In this document: one piece after another, positions 1 to 7,433 of the stretch
How the letters are laid out: each line of letters opens with the position of its first letter
Numbering within the stretch: the first letter of the stretch is position 1
NCBI GenBank assembly: GCA_003228685.1
Contig: QIFC01000057.1
Coordinates: 1-37,827 of the forward strand
Source of the DNA: Chloroflexota bacterium
GTDB taxonomy: Bacteria > Chloroflexota > Dehalococcoidia > DSTF01 > RBG-16-68-14
Reading direction: 5' to 3'
DNA: 37,827 nt
The notes under the pieces: model-generated
The model's input: the letters and a program-made list of their open reading frames with translations, nothing else
Told to the model about the DNA's origin: nothing
Databases searched by the model: none
Made by a program: the position numbers and the translations under genes

Positions 1-268
1 CGGCCACCATCGAAGCGATCACCGAGAGGAGGATAATCGCCACGAGCGGCGTCAGATCCATCATGCCCATGCGCGGGATGATCCGGCGCAGGGGATCTAG
101 GATCGGCTCCGTGATCGCGTCGAGCGCCCGTACGATCGGGTTGTAGGGATCGCGAATGAACCACGATAGGATCGCCCGGAAGAAGATCGCAAGTATCAGC
201 AGCCTGATCGCCGCGGCCAATAGCCCGCCGAGGCTATCGATGTTGCTAAAGTCCGGAAAGAGCCCCAT
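1..268 (-). CDS. yggT: YggT family membrane protein (3' part cut by window edge)
   Basis: This is the N-terminal part of a YggT-family integral membrane protein; the gene runs off the left edge, so its stop is not visible. The start ATG at 268-266 gives MGLFPDFSN, followed by a hydrophobic segment around residues 16-32. Next come the family hallmarks: an R-x-x-L-S-W-F motif, NP, TEPIL-x-P-x-RR-x-IP, then D-x-TP before the second hydrophobic helix. The start directly abuts the proC stop codon, so it should be translated from the same transcript. YggT proteins are small two-to-four-helix membrane proteins linked loosely to cell division, osmotic protection or cofactor insertion, often near yggS and division genes. 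The family call is firm; the exact role is unknown. Confidence 0.9.
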   Translation of the reverse strand, partial: MGLFPDFSNIDSLGGLLAAAIRLLILAIFFRAILSWFIRDPYNPIVRALDAITEPILDPLRRIIPRMGMMDLTPLVAIILLSVIASMVA

Positions 269-1063
269 CTATAACTCCTTCGCCCGCTCATGGGCCGCTA
301 TCACCGCGCTGATCATCGCGTCTCGCACGCCTGCATCGTCAAGCTTCTGCAGGCCAGCGGCGGTCGTGCCGCCTTTCGATGTCACCATCTCCCGAAGGGC
401 ACCTGCATCCTTATCGGACTCGCGAGCCAGAGTCGCCGCACCGAACAGCGTCTGCACGGCTAGCTCTTCTGCTTGCTCACGGCTGAAGCCTACCTTCTTA
501 GCGCCATCGATCAAGCCTTCCAGGACGTAGAAGACGAACCCCGGCCCGCTACCGGACACAGCCGTCGCCATGTCCAGATACGACTCGTCGCTCACTTCCA
601 GTTCGCGGCCCATCGCGCCAAGCAGGCCCGTGATGCTGCGTTTCGCCTCTTCGGCGACGGCGCTGGAGGCGGTCCACACACTCATCGCCTCCGCGACGAA
701 TGCGGCCGTGTTCGGCATCACGCGGACGATCGCGTCGTGGGCCAGCTCGCTCTCGATGCGCTCTATCGAGACGCCCGCCATGATCGAGAGCACGGTCTGG
801 CCGCTATCGAGCGTCCCCTTTAGCGGCGCGACCATATCCGAAAACACCTGCGGTTTCACGGCCAGCACAACAACGCCGGCGTTCGAGACCGCCTCCGCGT
901 TGTCCGCGGTGGCCTCAACACCATAGTCGGCCGCGAGCTGCTTCCGCCGCTCTTCCGCGACATCGCTGACGACGATATCGCCGGGCTGAACGGCGCCGGC
1001 CTTCAGAAACGCGGACACCAGCGCTTCGCCCATGTAGCCACCGCCGATGAATCCGATGCGCAC
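269..1063 (-). CDS. proC: Pyrroline-5-carboxylate reductase
   Basis: This enzyme reduces 1-pyrroline-5-carboxylate to L-proline with NAD(P)H, the last step of proline synthesis, in the cytoplasm. The protein is 264 residues, normal for the family. The Rossmann glycine motif GFIGGGYMG is at residues 4-12, RVMPNTA at 114-120, SGSGPGF at 170-176, and the C-terminal dimerisation signature TSKGGTTAAGL at 228-238. The start is a GTG whose G is also the last base of the yggS stop codon TAG, so the two genes overlap by one base. The stop lies immediately before the yggT start. The yggS-proC-yggT arrangement is common in bacteria. No missing residues were noticed. Confidence 0.95.
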   Translation of the reverse strand: MRIGFIGGGYMGEALVSAFLKAGAVQPGDIVVSDVAEERRKQLAADYGVEATADNAEAVSNAGVVVLAVKPQVFSDMVAPLKGTLDSGQTVLSIMAGVSIERIESELAHDAIVRVMPNTAAFVAEAMSVWTASSAVAEEAKRSITGLLGAMGRELEVSDESYLDMATAVSGSGPGFVFYVLEGLIDGAKKVGFSREQAEELAVQTLFGAATLARESDKDAGALREMVTSKGGTTAAGLQKLDDAGVRDAMISAVIAAHERAKEL

Positions 1064-1728
1064 TATTCGCTCCTTGGGCCAAAGATCGCCGTGCCAACGC
1101 GAATCATCGTCGCGCCCTCTTTGATCGCTACTTCGAAATCGCCGCTCATGCCCATCGACAGCTCATCCAGCGCGAGTTCGTCTCGCAGTTGACGGAGGCG
1201 TCGAAATGTGGGCCGGGTGTCTTCGGGGTTGTCTGTCTGTGGGGCGATAGTCATCAACCCGCGCACATCCAGATGTGGTAGAACGGCGATCTCTCTCAGG
1301 GCTGCTGCTACCTCCTCGGGAGCGAATCCAAACTTGGCGGCATCCTGTGCCACGTTCACTTCGAGAAGCACGGACACAGGTGACTCGCAGCGGCGGCTGA
1401 TCTCCTTCGCTAGCCGCACCGAGTCTACGCTGTGAATTATACCAAAGCGCCCTGCTGCGACCTTCACCTTATTCGTCTGCAGATGGCCGATCATATGCCA
1501 GCGCGGCTCGAAATCAAGCCGCTCGACAACTTCTATCTTCGCCAGCGCTTCCCGCACGCGATTCTCGCCGAAATCGCGCAGGCCGGCCTCGTACGCTTCC
1601 ACGACGGCCTCCGCACCGACGGTCTTCGTCACGCCGATCAGCGTGACGTCGCTAGACTCGCGGCCAGCCCGCTGACAGGCCGCCTCGATGCGCTCGCGCA
1701 CGCGCTCCAGGTTCTCTTTAATGCTCAC
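1063..1728 (-). CDS. yggS: YggS/PROSC-type pyridoxal-phosphate homeostasis protein
   Basis: This is a cytosolic PLP-binding protein of the alanine-racemase-like TIM-barrel fold that buffers pyridoxal phosphate; it has no established catalytic activity. The PLP lysine is K35 in GVTKT. Further family motifs are FGENRV, WHMIGHLQTNK, LLEVNV and the C-terminal MGMSGDF...EGATMIRVGTAIFG. I place the start at the GTG at 1728 (MSIKENL), not at an in-frame ATG 45 bases upstream, because an AGGA lies seven bases before the GTG and because the upstream gene stops at 1730. The predicted length of 221 residues is typical. It is translated just before proC with a one-base overlap. Confidence 0.93.
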   Translation of the reverse strand: MSIKENLERVRERIEAACQRAGRESSDVTLIGVTKTVGAEAVVEAYEAGLRDFGENRVREALAKIEVVERLDFEPRWHMIGHLQTNKVKVAAGRFGIIHSVDSVRLAKEISRRCESPVSVLLEVNVAQDAAKFGFAPEEVAAALREIAVLPHLDVRGLMTIAPQTDNPEDTRPTFRRLRQLRDELALDELSMGMSGDFEVAIKEGATMIRVGTAIFGPRSE

Positions 1729-1729
1729 A

Positions 1730-1978
1730 TTAGAGTCCTGGCGGCCTGTTCCGATTTTGGTCCCAGCGAGCAAACGCGTAGATCCCGACGCCCATCACCG
1801 CGAGAGGGATCAGCGCCAGCGCGGGATGCACGGTGAACAGCACGAATGCAAGTATGATTCCGCCCAGCAGGGCCATCAGCGCGAGCATCACCGGCAAAAT
1901 CACGGCGAACATCGCCAGCGTTATCACCCATGCGTCTCGGCAGCCGGGTCGTTGGTCCTGCCGCGGGACTTCGTACAT
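1730..1978 (-). CDS. Small two-helix membrane protein, unknown
   Basis: The predicted protein has 82 residues with two strongly hydrophobic segments (about residues 18-45 and 52-70) and a short basic C-terminal tail (RWDQNRNRP). I do not recognise a family. It ends one base before the yggS start, so it probably leads the yggS-proC-yggT transcript and may be translationally coupled to it. The start ATG at 1978 is the most upstream candidate; a GTG at codon 18 (VITLAM) is possible and would leave only the hydrophobic part. Upstream of it lies the remnant of an RNR 3' end and the low-GC insert, so the original upstream context of this operon may have been altered. It could be a member of the small membrane proteins often found next to yggS. 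Confidence 0.6.
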   Translation of the reverse strand: MYEVPRQDQRPGCRDAWVITLAMFAVILPVMLALMALLGGIILAFVLFTVHPALALIPLAVMGVGIYAFARWDQNRNRPPGL

Positions 1979-2014
1979 CGAGCCTAGTGAAGCAGTCGCG
2001 CCGGCATTAGTTGC

Positions 2015-2047
2015 CTATCCGCACTTCGTGTAGCCGCAGGCGTGACA
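2015..2047 (-). pseudogene. Orphan 3'-end fragment of a ribonucleotide reductase gene
   Basis: Read on the minus strand, these 11 codons encode C-H-A-C-G-Y-T-K-C-G-stop. The intact class II RNR at 3792 ends C-R-S-C-G-Y-T-K-C-G-stop. The two 33-base stretches match at 26 positions, with several of the differences at codon third positions. No reading frame continues upstream of the fragment: a stop lies three codons before it. It looks like a displaced natural end of the RNR gene, left behind when the three-gene segment to its right was inserted. A chance match is unlikely because the nine-residue zinc-ribbon end and the stop codon are both kept. Confidence 0.75.
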
Positions 2048-2096
2048 AGACGTTCACGGAGAAGACTTGTGGACCCGCTAGAATAAAAGAAGAGTC

Positions 2097-2789
2097 ATGA
2101 GACATGAAATTCCCCGTGAGGCTACGCGTAGTGACTGGGACAGGGAGTACAGTCGTTTCCGGGCGATTCCCAGCACCGTCAGACACGCACCATCGAGAGC
2201 CTTTACACTCTACTCCAATCTTATCGACCTCAAGCCAGGACGAGTAGTCCTGGACCTCGGCTGCGGGAACGGGCGAAATGCCATCTTCGCAGCTGAACAT
2301 GGCTGCGAAGTATACGCAATCGACTTCTCTCCGATAGCTACGTCGGAGTGTGAGGAGCGAGCGCGGGGCGCGGGCGTATCGGAAAGGGTTCACGTCTACA
2401 ATCAATCGTTCTTCGACGACCTGCCAATGGGGGAGTCTAGCTGTGATCTCATATTGGACTTCTATATATCATGTCACTTTATGTCCCCTGCCACGAGAGA
2501 GCGCTATGTACTCATGATGACGCGCCAACTCAAGCCTACGGGCAAAGTCGTGAGCGCATTGCTCTCCAACGAGGACGAGTACTATCGACAACTCCCACCG
2601 CTGAGCGACGGCAAGGTCGTAGATCCAGCCAACTATATCGCCAAGAAGCTATTTGACGAGGCGGAAGTACCTCACGCCTATGAGGGTCTTGAAGTGCAGC
2701 ATCTGGAAGTAATCGAGTTCGAGGACGTGGTCTTAGGCAAACACTACCAGCGGTCAGTGTTTGCCTCGATCTTTGCCAACCGGAGCTAG
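2097..2789 (+). CDS. Class I SAM-dependent methyltransferase
   Basis: The 230-residue protein has the class I methyltransferase motif I VLDLGCGNGR at residues 51-60, a likely acidic motif II at YAIDFS (D77), and a downstream CDLILDFYISCHF region corresponding to motif IV. The substrate cannot be told from sequence. It begins a few bases after a TAGAAT hexamer at 2079-2084 that could be a -10 element, so the leader would be very short. It is the only plus-strand gene in the low-GC insert, and its 3' end overlaps convergently (36 bases) with the deoxyribosyltransferase-like gene. Related stand-alone enzymes include small-molecule and tellurite/thiopurine-type methyltransferases; I cannot choose among them. 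Confidence 0.8.
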   Translation: MRHEIPREATRSDWDREYSRFRAIPSTVRHAPSRAFTLYSNLIDLKPGRVVLDLGCGNGRNAIFAAEHGCEVYAIDFSPIATSECEERARGAGVSERVHVYNQSFFDDLPMGESSCDLILDFYISCHFMSPATRERYVLMMTRQLKPTGKVVSALLSNEDEYYRQLPPLSDGKVVDPANYIAKKLFDEAEVPHAYEGLEVQHLEVIEFEDVVLGKHYQRSVFASIFANRS

Positions 2790-3158
2790 CGTAGCCCGTT
2801 CTACTTGGGAAATCTCATCTAGTGATCTGAAGATTCGCAGTCCCCGTTCGACCGCGGCCCTCAGTTCCATGTCGGCACCCTTTGAGCTGCCTAGATAAAG
2901 AAGGGCGTCGCAGGCCTTGAGCCACTCTATGTCCCACTGAATGTACTCTTCCCACGAAATTTCGTGTCCGATTTCTCGTGCCCTAGCGTCAACGTAGTGA
3001 GTCAGATGAGGGATGAACGGAACGTGGCCAAGCTTCAATAACTGGATGCCTGCATCAATAGCAGCCGCGACGTTCTTCTCAACCTCCGCCTGTAGCACCG
3101 CCGTGTATGGCCCGGCGATATAAACCCGAAGGCCTCTCACAGCACTAGACGCCCGCAT
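2754..3158 (-). CDS. Nucleoside 2-deoxyribosyltransferase-like protein (DUF4406 type)
   Basis: The 134-residue protein has the pattern of the nucleoside 2-deoxyribosyltransferase/DUF4406 superfamily: YIAGPY at residues 13-18, N29, GHVPFIPHL at 44-52, the W-D pair at 75-76, CDAL at 83-86, and a candidate nucleophile E98 in GADMELRAAVERG. Members cleave or transfer N-glycosidic bonds of nucleosides or nucleotides; some relatives act in nucleotide-signalling or conflict systems. Its start overlaps the end of the membrane-protein gene by 14 bases, so the two are probably co-translated. Its end overlaps the convergent methyltransferase gene. The fold call is fairly safe; activity and substrate are inference. 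Confidence 0.8.
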   Translation of the reverse strand: MRASSAVRGLRVYIAGPYTAVLQAEVEKNVAAAIDAGIQLLKLGHVPFIPHLTHYVDARAREIGHEISWEEYIQWDIEWLKACDALLYLGSSKGADMELRAAVERGLRIFRSLDEISQVERATLAPVGKDRGKH

Positions 3159-3801
3159 CAGGCTCGAGTGAATTAGGACGGAGTGGTAGATTGATCTGTC
3201 CTAGGACACACAAAAGGGGCTCTGGCCATGGAGATTTCTTATGAAAGCGATATGCCACGGTTGCGACAGCAGCTATCGACAGCAGTAGCCACTCCACGTG
3301 ACCAGGATCTTGGACTAGGCCACGTTCACCAAACAACCAGCCAGCAGCAGCCAGCAGCCAAAAGATCGTGAGCCAAAACACAGTCACTCCACGCCTCTTC
3401 GGATTGTCAGTAGTAGGATATTCAGTTCTCCTGAATTGATCCCACAGAAAGAACCACAGATACACAACGGCGAGGATGGTCAAGACAACTGTAAGATTCT
3501 CGAATTTCACCAACAATAGGAAGTAGGCGCTTAGCATGCCGACGTCGCAGATGAATCTCCAGAAGCGCGTTTCCGGACTCTTCTCCAGACCCATATGGTA
3601 GAAGAACCAACTCAGGAGCACCGTCATGTATCCAAGCCCAAGGACAAATATGTGAAAGAGATTGGGTTCCGTCTTAGCCAGAGAGAAATCGTCGAACCAG
3701 GGCTCTGTGATAATCGTGGTGAAGCTGATGCTCAACACCACCGCAAAGAATGGGTCAATGAATTCGATGCCCTTCAGTCCCTTCACCTCGTCTACCCGCA
3801 C
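3145..3801 (-). CDS. Six-TM membrane protein, unknown
   Basis: The 218-residue protein has about six hydrophobic helices (roughly residues 14-36, 48-68, 83-100, 103-123, 139-158 and 169-186) with short charged loops, and no motif I recognise. The most upstream start is a GTG at 3801, which lies inside the last codons of the RNR gene in another frame; a second in-frame GTG sits at 3786. Neither has a clear ribosome-binding site, so translation may depend on ribosomes finishing the RNR. The 3' end overlaps the deoxyribosyltransferase-like gene by 14 bases. Pairing of a nucleoside-processing enzyme with a membrane protein recalls effector/sensor pairs of nucleotide-based conflict systems, but this is only an analogy. 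Confidence 0.6.
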   Translation of the reverse strand: MRVDEVKGLKGIEFIDPFFAVVLSISFTTIITEPWFDDFSLAKTEPNLFHIFVLGLGYMTVLLSWFFYHMGLEKSPETRFWRFICDVGMLSAYFLLLVKFENLTVVLTILAVVYLWFFLWDQFRRTEYPTTDNPKRRGVTVFWLTIFWLLAAAGWLFGERGLVQDPGHVEWLLLSIAAVATVAYRFHKKSPWPEPLLCVLGQINLPLRPNSLEPDAGV

Positions 3802-6800
3802 TTAGTATAGCCGCATGAGCGGCAGGTCAGGCAGCCTTCCGCGAACACGACAACGCTGCCGCAGTCTGGGCAGGCGAGGCCAGTGCTCACGTCCTCGACC
3901 GCGCCATCACCCTGATGAAGTTCCGCACCACCGCCCTGACCCTTGCCCCTTGCCCTTCGACCCTCGCCGCCGAAGCGCGACTCCAGCCAGCGGAACACGT
4001 AGTCGATCAGCGAGCTGGCGGTTGGCAACTCCTTGTTATTGGTCAGCCCGGCCGGCTCGAAGTGGACGCCCCGGAACTTCTTGCTCAGGTCCTCCAGCGG
4101 CACGCCATACTGCAGCGCCAGCGAGGTCAGCACGGCCACGGAGTCCATCAGCCCACGGATCGTGGAGCCCTCCTTGGAGATGGTGATGAACAGCTCGCCG
4201 GGGCTGCCGTCGTCGTACAGTCCGACCGTGATATAGCCCTCCTGCTCACCCACACGAAACTTATGCGTGATGGCGGGCCGCTCATCCGGCAGGCGGCGTC
4301 TGTATGGCCCGTGAGGCGCCTCAGCGGCCATGCCCAGGTCCTGCTCCGCAGCCAGCGCTTCCGCCTGCTCTGGACCGCGTATGGCGGCGTGGGAGAGCAC
4401 CTGCTGCGCCCGCGACTGGTCCCGGTAGATCGTGATGCCCTTGCAGCCTTCTCGATAGGCCAGCTGGTAAGCACGTTCGACGTCTTCGAGCGTGGCGTCC
4501 GCCCTGAAGTTGATCGTCTTGCTGACGGCGTTATCCGTGTGGCGCTGGAACGCTGCCTGCATTCGCACGTGCCATTCAGGGGCGATGTCGTGCGACGTCA
4601 CGAAGACGTTGCGCACCCACGCCGGCACGTTCTCGACATCGCTCAAGCTCGCCCCCTCGGCGAGCGACTCCATCAGCTTCTTCGAATGAAAGCCCTCCGC
4701 CTTCGCGACAGCCTCGAAGCGCCGGTTTACTTCGGGCAACTGCGTCACCTTCTCCGGCGCCTTCGGGTCCAGGTGGTGCTGGCGCATGAACGCCAGCGCA
4801 AAGGTGGGCTCGATGCCGCCGGAGCAGTCCGCGATGATGCTCAGCGTGCCCGTCGGCGCGATCGTTGTGCGCGTGGCGTTCCGGAACCGGCGAGCGCCCT
4901 TGCCGGACGCCCCGTTCCCGGCATAGATGCTGCCCTCCCAGGCGGGAAAGACGCCCCGCTCCTGGGCGAGCTGTTTGGACGCTTCGTCCGCGTGCTGCTG
5001 GATGAACGACATCATGCGTTCCGCCAGCGCGACGGCCTCCTTGGAGTCGTACGGCAGGCGCAGCGCCGCCAGCAGATCGGCCCAGCCCATCACGCCCAGT
5101 CCCACTTTGCGTGTCGCCTTCGTCGCGTCGTCGATCTCCTGGATCGGGTAGAGGTTCTGATCGATCACGTCGTCCAGGAAGCGGATGCAGTCTGGGATCG
5201 CCTCGGCCAGCGCGTCCCAGTCGACGCCGTCCGCGGCCGCTCCGTTGCGACGCGCCCTACTCGGCTTCGCAAACGCCTTTGCGAAGGTGGCCAGGTTCAG
5301 CGAGCCCAGGTTGCACGACTCGTACGGCAGGAGCGGCTGCTCTCCGCAGTTGTGAACGTCTATTCCGTTTGCGTCGAACGCGTTGACGCCCGCCACGCGA
5401 ACATCGAACACATCCTCCTCGCCATCTGGCTCGACGGACTGAACCGTCGCAACGAATCGCTCACGATTCAAACAACGCCGGTATGCCGCGAGTGAACTCT
5501 CGAGCCGGTCGCGCTTCGCCGTGTCACAGAACCCTATCAGTTCGGCATACCTTGCCATGTTCTCACCACTGATGACGAGTTCGTGCTGCGCCTTTGTCGG
5601 GTACAGCTTGCTTCCACCGCGCCCGTCAGGCATGAGCCGCTCTTGTTGATTCCTGCGATTCTGATAGATACGGCTAGCGATGCCCAGACGGAGGAGCATG
5701 CGCTGCACAGCCTCAAGCGCCGGAAGGTCACTCTGGGCCAGCCGGACGCTCACACCTTTCCGTTGCCCGCCCTGCGCTGACCCATCCGCATCGAAGAGGC
5801 CACGGAGGAATCCAGAGTAGAACTCCGACGAGCCGGCTTCCAGCACGGGAGTTATAGCCTTGCATCCGGGCCTCATCCCCAGGGCCAACGCTAGCTTCTT
5901 CAGCGAGCCCAGCGCCATTCGGCGCTCTCCGCTGCGCAACGTCTGCCAGCCGGCGAAATCGCTCCGATGGGGCAGCGCCATCGCTGCCTCCAACGCGGCG
6001 GCTGCGATGCCATCCGCGCCCGGCGCTTGCGGCCATGCGGCGAGGATCGCCTTCTTCTCCGTCAGCGTGCCGTCTCCGGCCAAGAGGCCCACCAGGTAAC
6101 CTTCACCTTCGCTGTACGGCCCTGGCCAGCCACGTAGTTCGCGGTGGTCGTGGAGCACCAAGCGATCCCCCGATCGAAGCCGTCCAGCCGGCACCCAGTC
6201 AGCCAAGAGCCGGTACCGCGTCATCCGGCACACCCGGCGCACCAGGTGATCCGGCGTGAGCTTGAGGGCGTAGCCTTCCTTCGTCATGACCCGGACGATC
6301 GGACGGCTTCCCGTGTGAAAGAAACCCTCCGGCCCCGTCTCCTGCGCGCTACCGTTCACGATCAGCGTGGCGGGACGCCCGATGACGTCCTCAACTTGAG
6401 CCGGTCCGCGGTCCGTCAACACCCAGGTATCTCGCGTCACGCAGGGATTGGTCGCCTCGATCTCGCCCAGCTCCGGCGTTGGATTATCGGCGTCGATGCG
6501 GTCGATAAACACGAGCCCCGGATCGCCGTTCGTCCAGGCGTTCTCGACGATACGCTTGTAGATCTTCCTCGCGCTCCTGCGGCCCGCCGCCTTGCCCGAC
6601 CGCGGGTTCCTGAGCGTGTACTGGCTGCCCTTCTCCACGGCCTCCATGAACGGCGCGTCCACGGCGACCGAGCAGTTGAAGTTCTGCAGCGAGACCATGT
6701 CAGCCTTTGCGTCGACGAAGGCCTCGATATCGGGGTGGTAGACGGAGAGGATCGCCATGTTCGCGCCGCGCCGCGTCCCGCCCTGCTTGATCGCCTCCGT

Positions 6801-7229
6801 CGCCGCGTCGAACACGCGCATGAACGAGACCGGGCCCGACGCGATGCCACCCGTCGCGGACACGCGGTCGCCAGCGGGACGCAGCCGGCTGAACGAAAAG
6901 CCCGTGCCGCCGCCCGACTTGTGAATCAGCGCCGTGTGCTTGAGCGCATCGAAGATGCCCTCCATGGAGTCGTTCACGGGCAGCACGAAGCAGGCGGCGA
7001 GCTGCTGAAGCGGCCGTCCGGCGTTCCCCAGCGTTGGCGAATTGGGCAGGAATCGGAAGCTCGTCATCAGCGCGTAGAAGCGCTCTTCTGTCGCCGCGAC
7101 GTCGGCCTTGGAAGCGCCGTAGTTCGCCTCCGCCAGCGCCACGTTGTGCGCGACGCGGCGGAAGAGCTGCTCCGGCGTCTCGGTCACGTTGCCGGCGCTG
7201 TCCTTGCCCAGGTAGCGGCGCTCGAGCAC
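3792..7229 (-). CDS. nrdJ: Class II (B12-dependent) ribonucleotide reductase with intein
   Basis: This enzyme reduces ribonucleotides to deoxyribonucleotides using adenosylcobalamin. Without the intein it is about 780 residues. Visible family features are LPNSPTLGNAG at 61-71, the redox cysteine C80 in LAACF, HKSGGGTGFSFS, GGTRRGANMA, and NP|CGEQPLLPYESC with C628, E630 and C639 as the radical-site motif. Further on are APTGTLSIIADCSGG, a TSCPD-like region (THKF...GYITVGLY) and a C-terminal zinc ribbon, CPDC...CRSCGYTKCG. Residues 263-627 are an intein placed exactly before the catalytic cysteine. The GTG at 7229 is the first standard start, but family-like sequence (KIELAPNART) continues upstream to an ACG at 7280, six bases after AGGAGG. 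It stands alone, about 170 bases from the next gene upstream. Confidence 0.93.
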   Translation of the reverse strand: MLERRYLGKDSAGNVTETPEQLFRRVAHNVALAEANYGASKADVAATEERFYALMTSFRFLPNSPTLGNAGRPLQQLAACFVLPVNDSMEGIFDALKHTALIHKSGGGTGFSFSRLRPAGDRVSATGGIASGPVSFMRVFDAATEAIKQGGTRRGANMAILSVYHPDIEAFVDAKADMVSLQNFNCSVAVDAPFMEAVEKGSQYTLRNPRSGKAAGRRSARKIYKRIVENAWTNGDPGLVFIDRIDADNPTPELGEIEATNPCVTRDTWVLTDRGPAQVEDVIGRPATLIVNGSAQETGPEGFFHTGSRPIVRVMTKEGYALKLTPDHLVRRVCRMTRYRLLADWVPAGRLRSGDRLVLHDHRELRGWPGPYSEGEGYLVGLLAGDGTLTEKKAILAAWPQAPGADGIAAAALEAAMALPHRSDFAGWQTLRSGERRMALGSLKKLALALGMRPGCKAITPVLEAGSSEFYSGFLRGLFDADGSAQGGQRKGVSVRLAQSDLPALEAVQRMLLRLGIASRIYQNRRNQQERLMPDGRGGSKLYPTKAQHELVISGENMARYAELIGFCDTAKRDRLESSLAAYRRCLNRERFVATVQSVEPDGEEDVFDVRVAGVNAFDANGIDVHNCGEQPLLPYESCNLGSLNLATFAKAFAKPSRARRNGAAADGVDWDALAEAIPDCIRFLDDVIDQNLYPIQEIDDATKATRKVGLGVMGWADLLAALRLPYDSKEAVALAERMMSFIQQHADEASKQLAQERGVFPAWEGSIYAGNGASGKGARRFRNATRTTIAPTGTLSIIADCSGGIEPTFALAFMRQHHLDPKAPEKVTQLPEVNRRFEAVAKAEGFHSKKLMESLAEGASLSDVENVPAWVRNVFVTSHDIAPEWHVRMQAAFQRHTDNAVSKTINFRADATLEDVERAYQLAYREGCKGITIYRDQSRAQQVLSHAAIRGPEQAEALAAEQDLGMAAEAPHGPYRRRLPDERPAITHKFRVGEQEGYITVGLYDDGSPGELFITISKEGSTIRGLMDSVAVLTSLALQYGVPLEDLSKKFRGVHFEPAGLTNNKELPTASSLIDYVFRWLESRFGGEGRRARGKGQGGGAELHQGDGAVEDVSTGLACPDCGSVVVFAEGCLTCRSCGYTKCG
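5349..6443 (-). other. Intein with LAGLIDADG homing endonuclease, in the RNR active site
   Basis: This 365-codon in-frame insertion interrupts NP|CGEQ of the reductase. Splicing residues look intact: Cys1 in CVTRDTWVLTDRG, block-B TPDH, a C-terminal block GVNAFDANGIDVHN ending His-Asn, and the host Cys as the +1 nucleophile. Two LAGLIDADG motifs are present, YLVGLLAGDG (about residue 378 of the precursor) and FLRGLFDADG (about 474), each with its acidic residue, so the endonuclease may still cut. Inteins at this position of ribonucleotide reductases are known. The second reductase in this window has NPCSEY at the same site and no intein. The reductase can only be active after splicing, since the +1 residue is its radical cysteine. 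Confidence 0.93.
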
Positions 7230-7286
7230 AGTGCGCGCGTTGGGGGCGAGTTCGATCTTCTTGGCGCGTTTGGTAGGCGTGACTGG

Positions 7287-7292
7287 CCTCCT
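7287..7292 (-). promoter_or_regulatory. Strong ribosome-binding site facing an ACG codon
   Basis: AGGAGG lies six bases upstream of ACG (7280-7278), in frame with the reductase. No ATG, GTG or TTG occurs in frame between the upstream stop (TAG) and the GTG at 7229, which is about 57 bases from this site, too far to use it. Either ACG is used as a start, or an ATG was lost or misread here. Confidence 0.6.
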
Positions 7293-7417
7293 AGAGGGCG
7301 TTTCGGCCTAGTGTAACACGGGCATTGCAGTGACCCGTCAGGCTGAACGCGGACCCGCGGAGATACGAGGACGCAGGGCACGTGGCCCCACGTCCTGGCT
7401 GTATGGAAGAGGATAGC

Positions 7418-7433
7418 TACAACTATGGTTGTA
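7418..7433. repeat. Inverted repeat between the RNR and the carrier-protein operon
   Basis: TACAAC and GTTGTA flank a TATG centre, giving a perfect six-base-armed palindrome. It does not fit the NrdR-box consensus. It could be an operator for the downstream reductase, or simply part of a decayed coding repeat: on the minus strand the same bases read as V-I-A-P-Y-N-H-S-C. Confidence 0.4.

Larger units (their letters stand above)
2048..3791. mobile_element. Putative inserted segment at the 3' end of the RNR gene
   Basis: About 1.74 kb lies between two imperfect 33-base copies of the RNR gene's last codons (2015-2047 and 3792-3824), both in the same orientation. The segment carries three genes unrelated to their neighbours and is visibly poorer in G+C than the flanking DNA. 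Insertion at a gene's 3' end with rebuilding of that end is the usual signature of site-specific integrative elements. No integrase, transposase or terminal inverted repeats were found inside, so the segment would have been moved by proteins encoded elsewhere, or by homologous recombination through the conserved end. The membrane-protein gene starts inside the right-hand copy, which suggests that copy arrived with the segment. Confidence 0.55.

Noticed and set aside
3915..5495. A 526-codon open frame on the plus strand opposite the reductase
   Set aside because: It lies antisense to the conserved reductase and intein codons, has Arg/His-rich composition typical of a shadow frame in high-GC DNA, and has no recognisable motif.
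6144..7316. A 390-codon plus-strand frame opposite the first third of the reductase
   Set aside because: Shadow of the real gene; the reductase motifs on the other strand are unambiguous.
7418..7433. The palindrome upstream of the intein-bearing reductase as an NrdR box
   Set aside because: Its arms (TACAAC/GTTGTA) do not align with acaCwAtATaTwGtgt in any register; few positions match.
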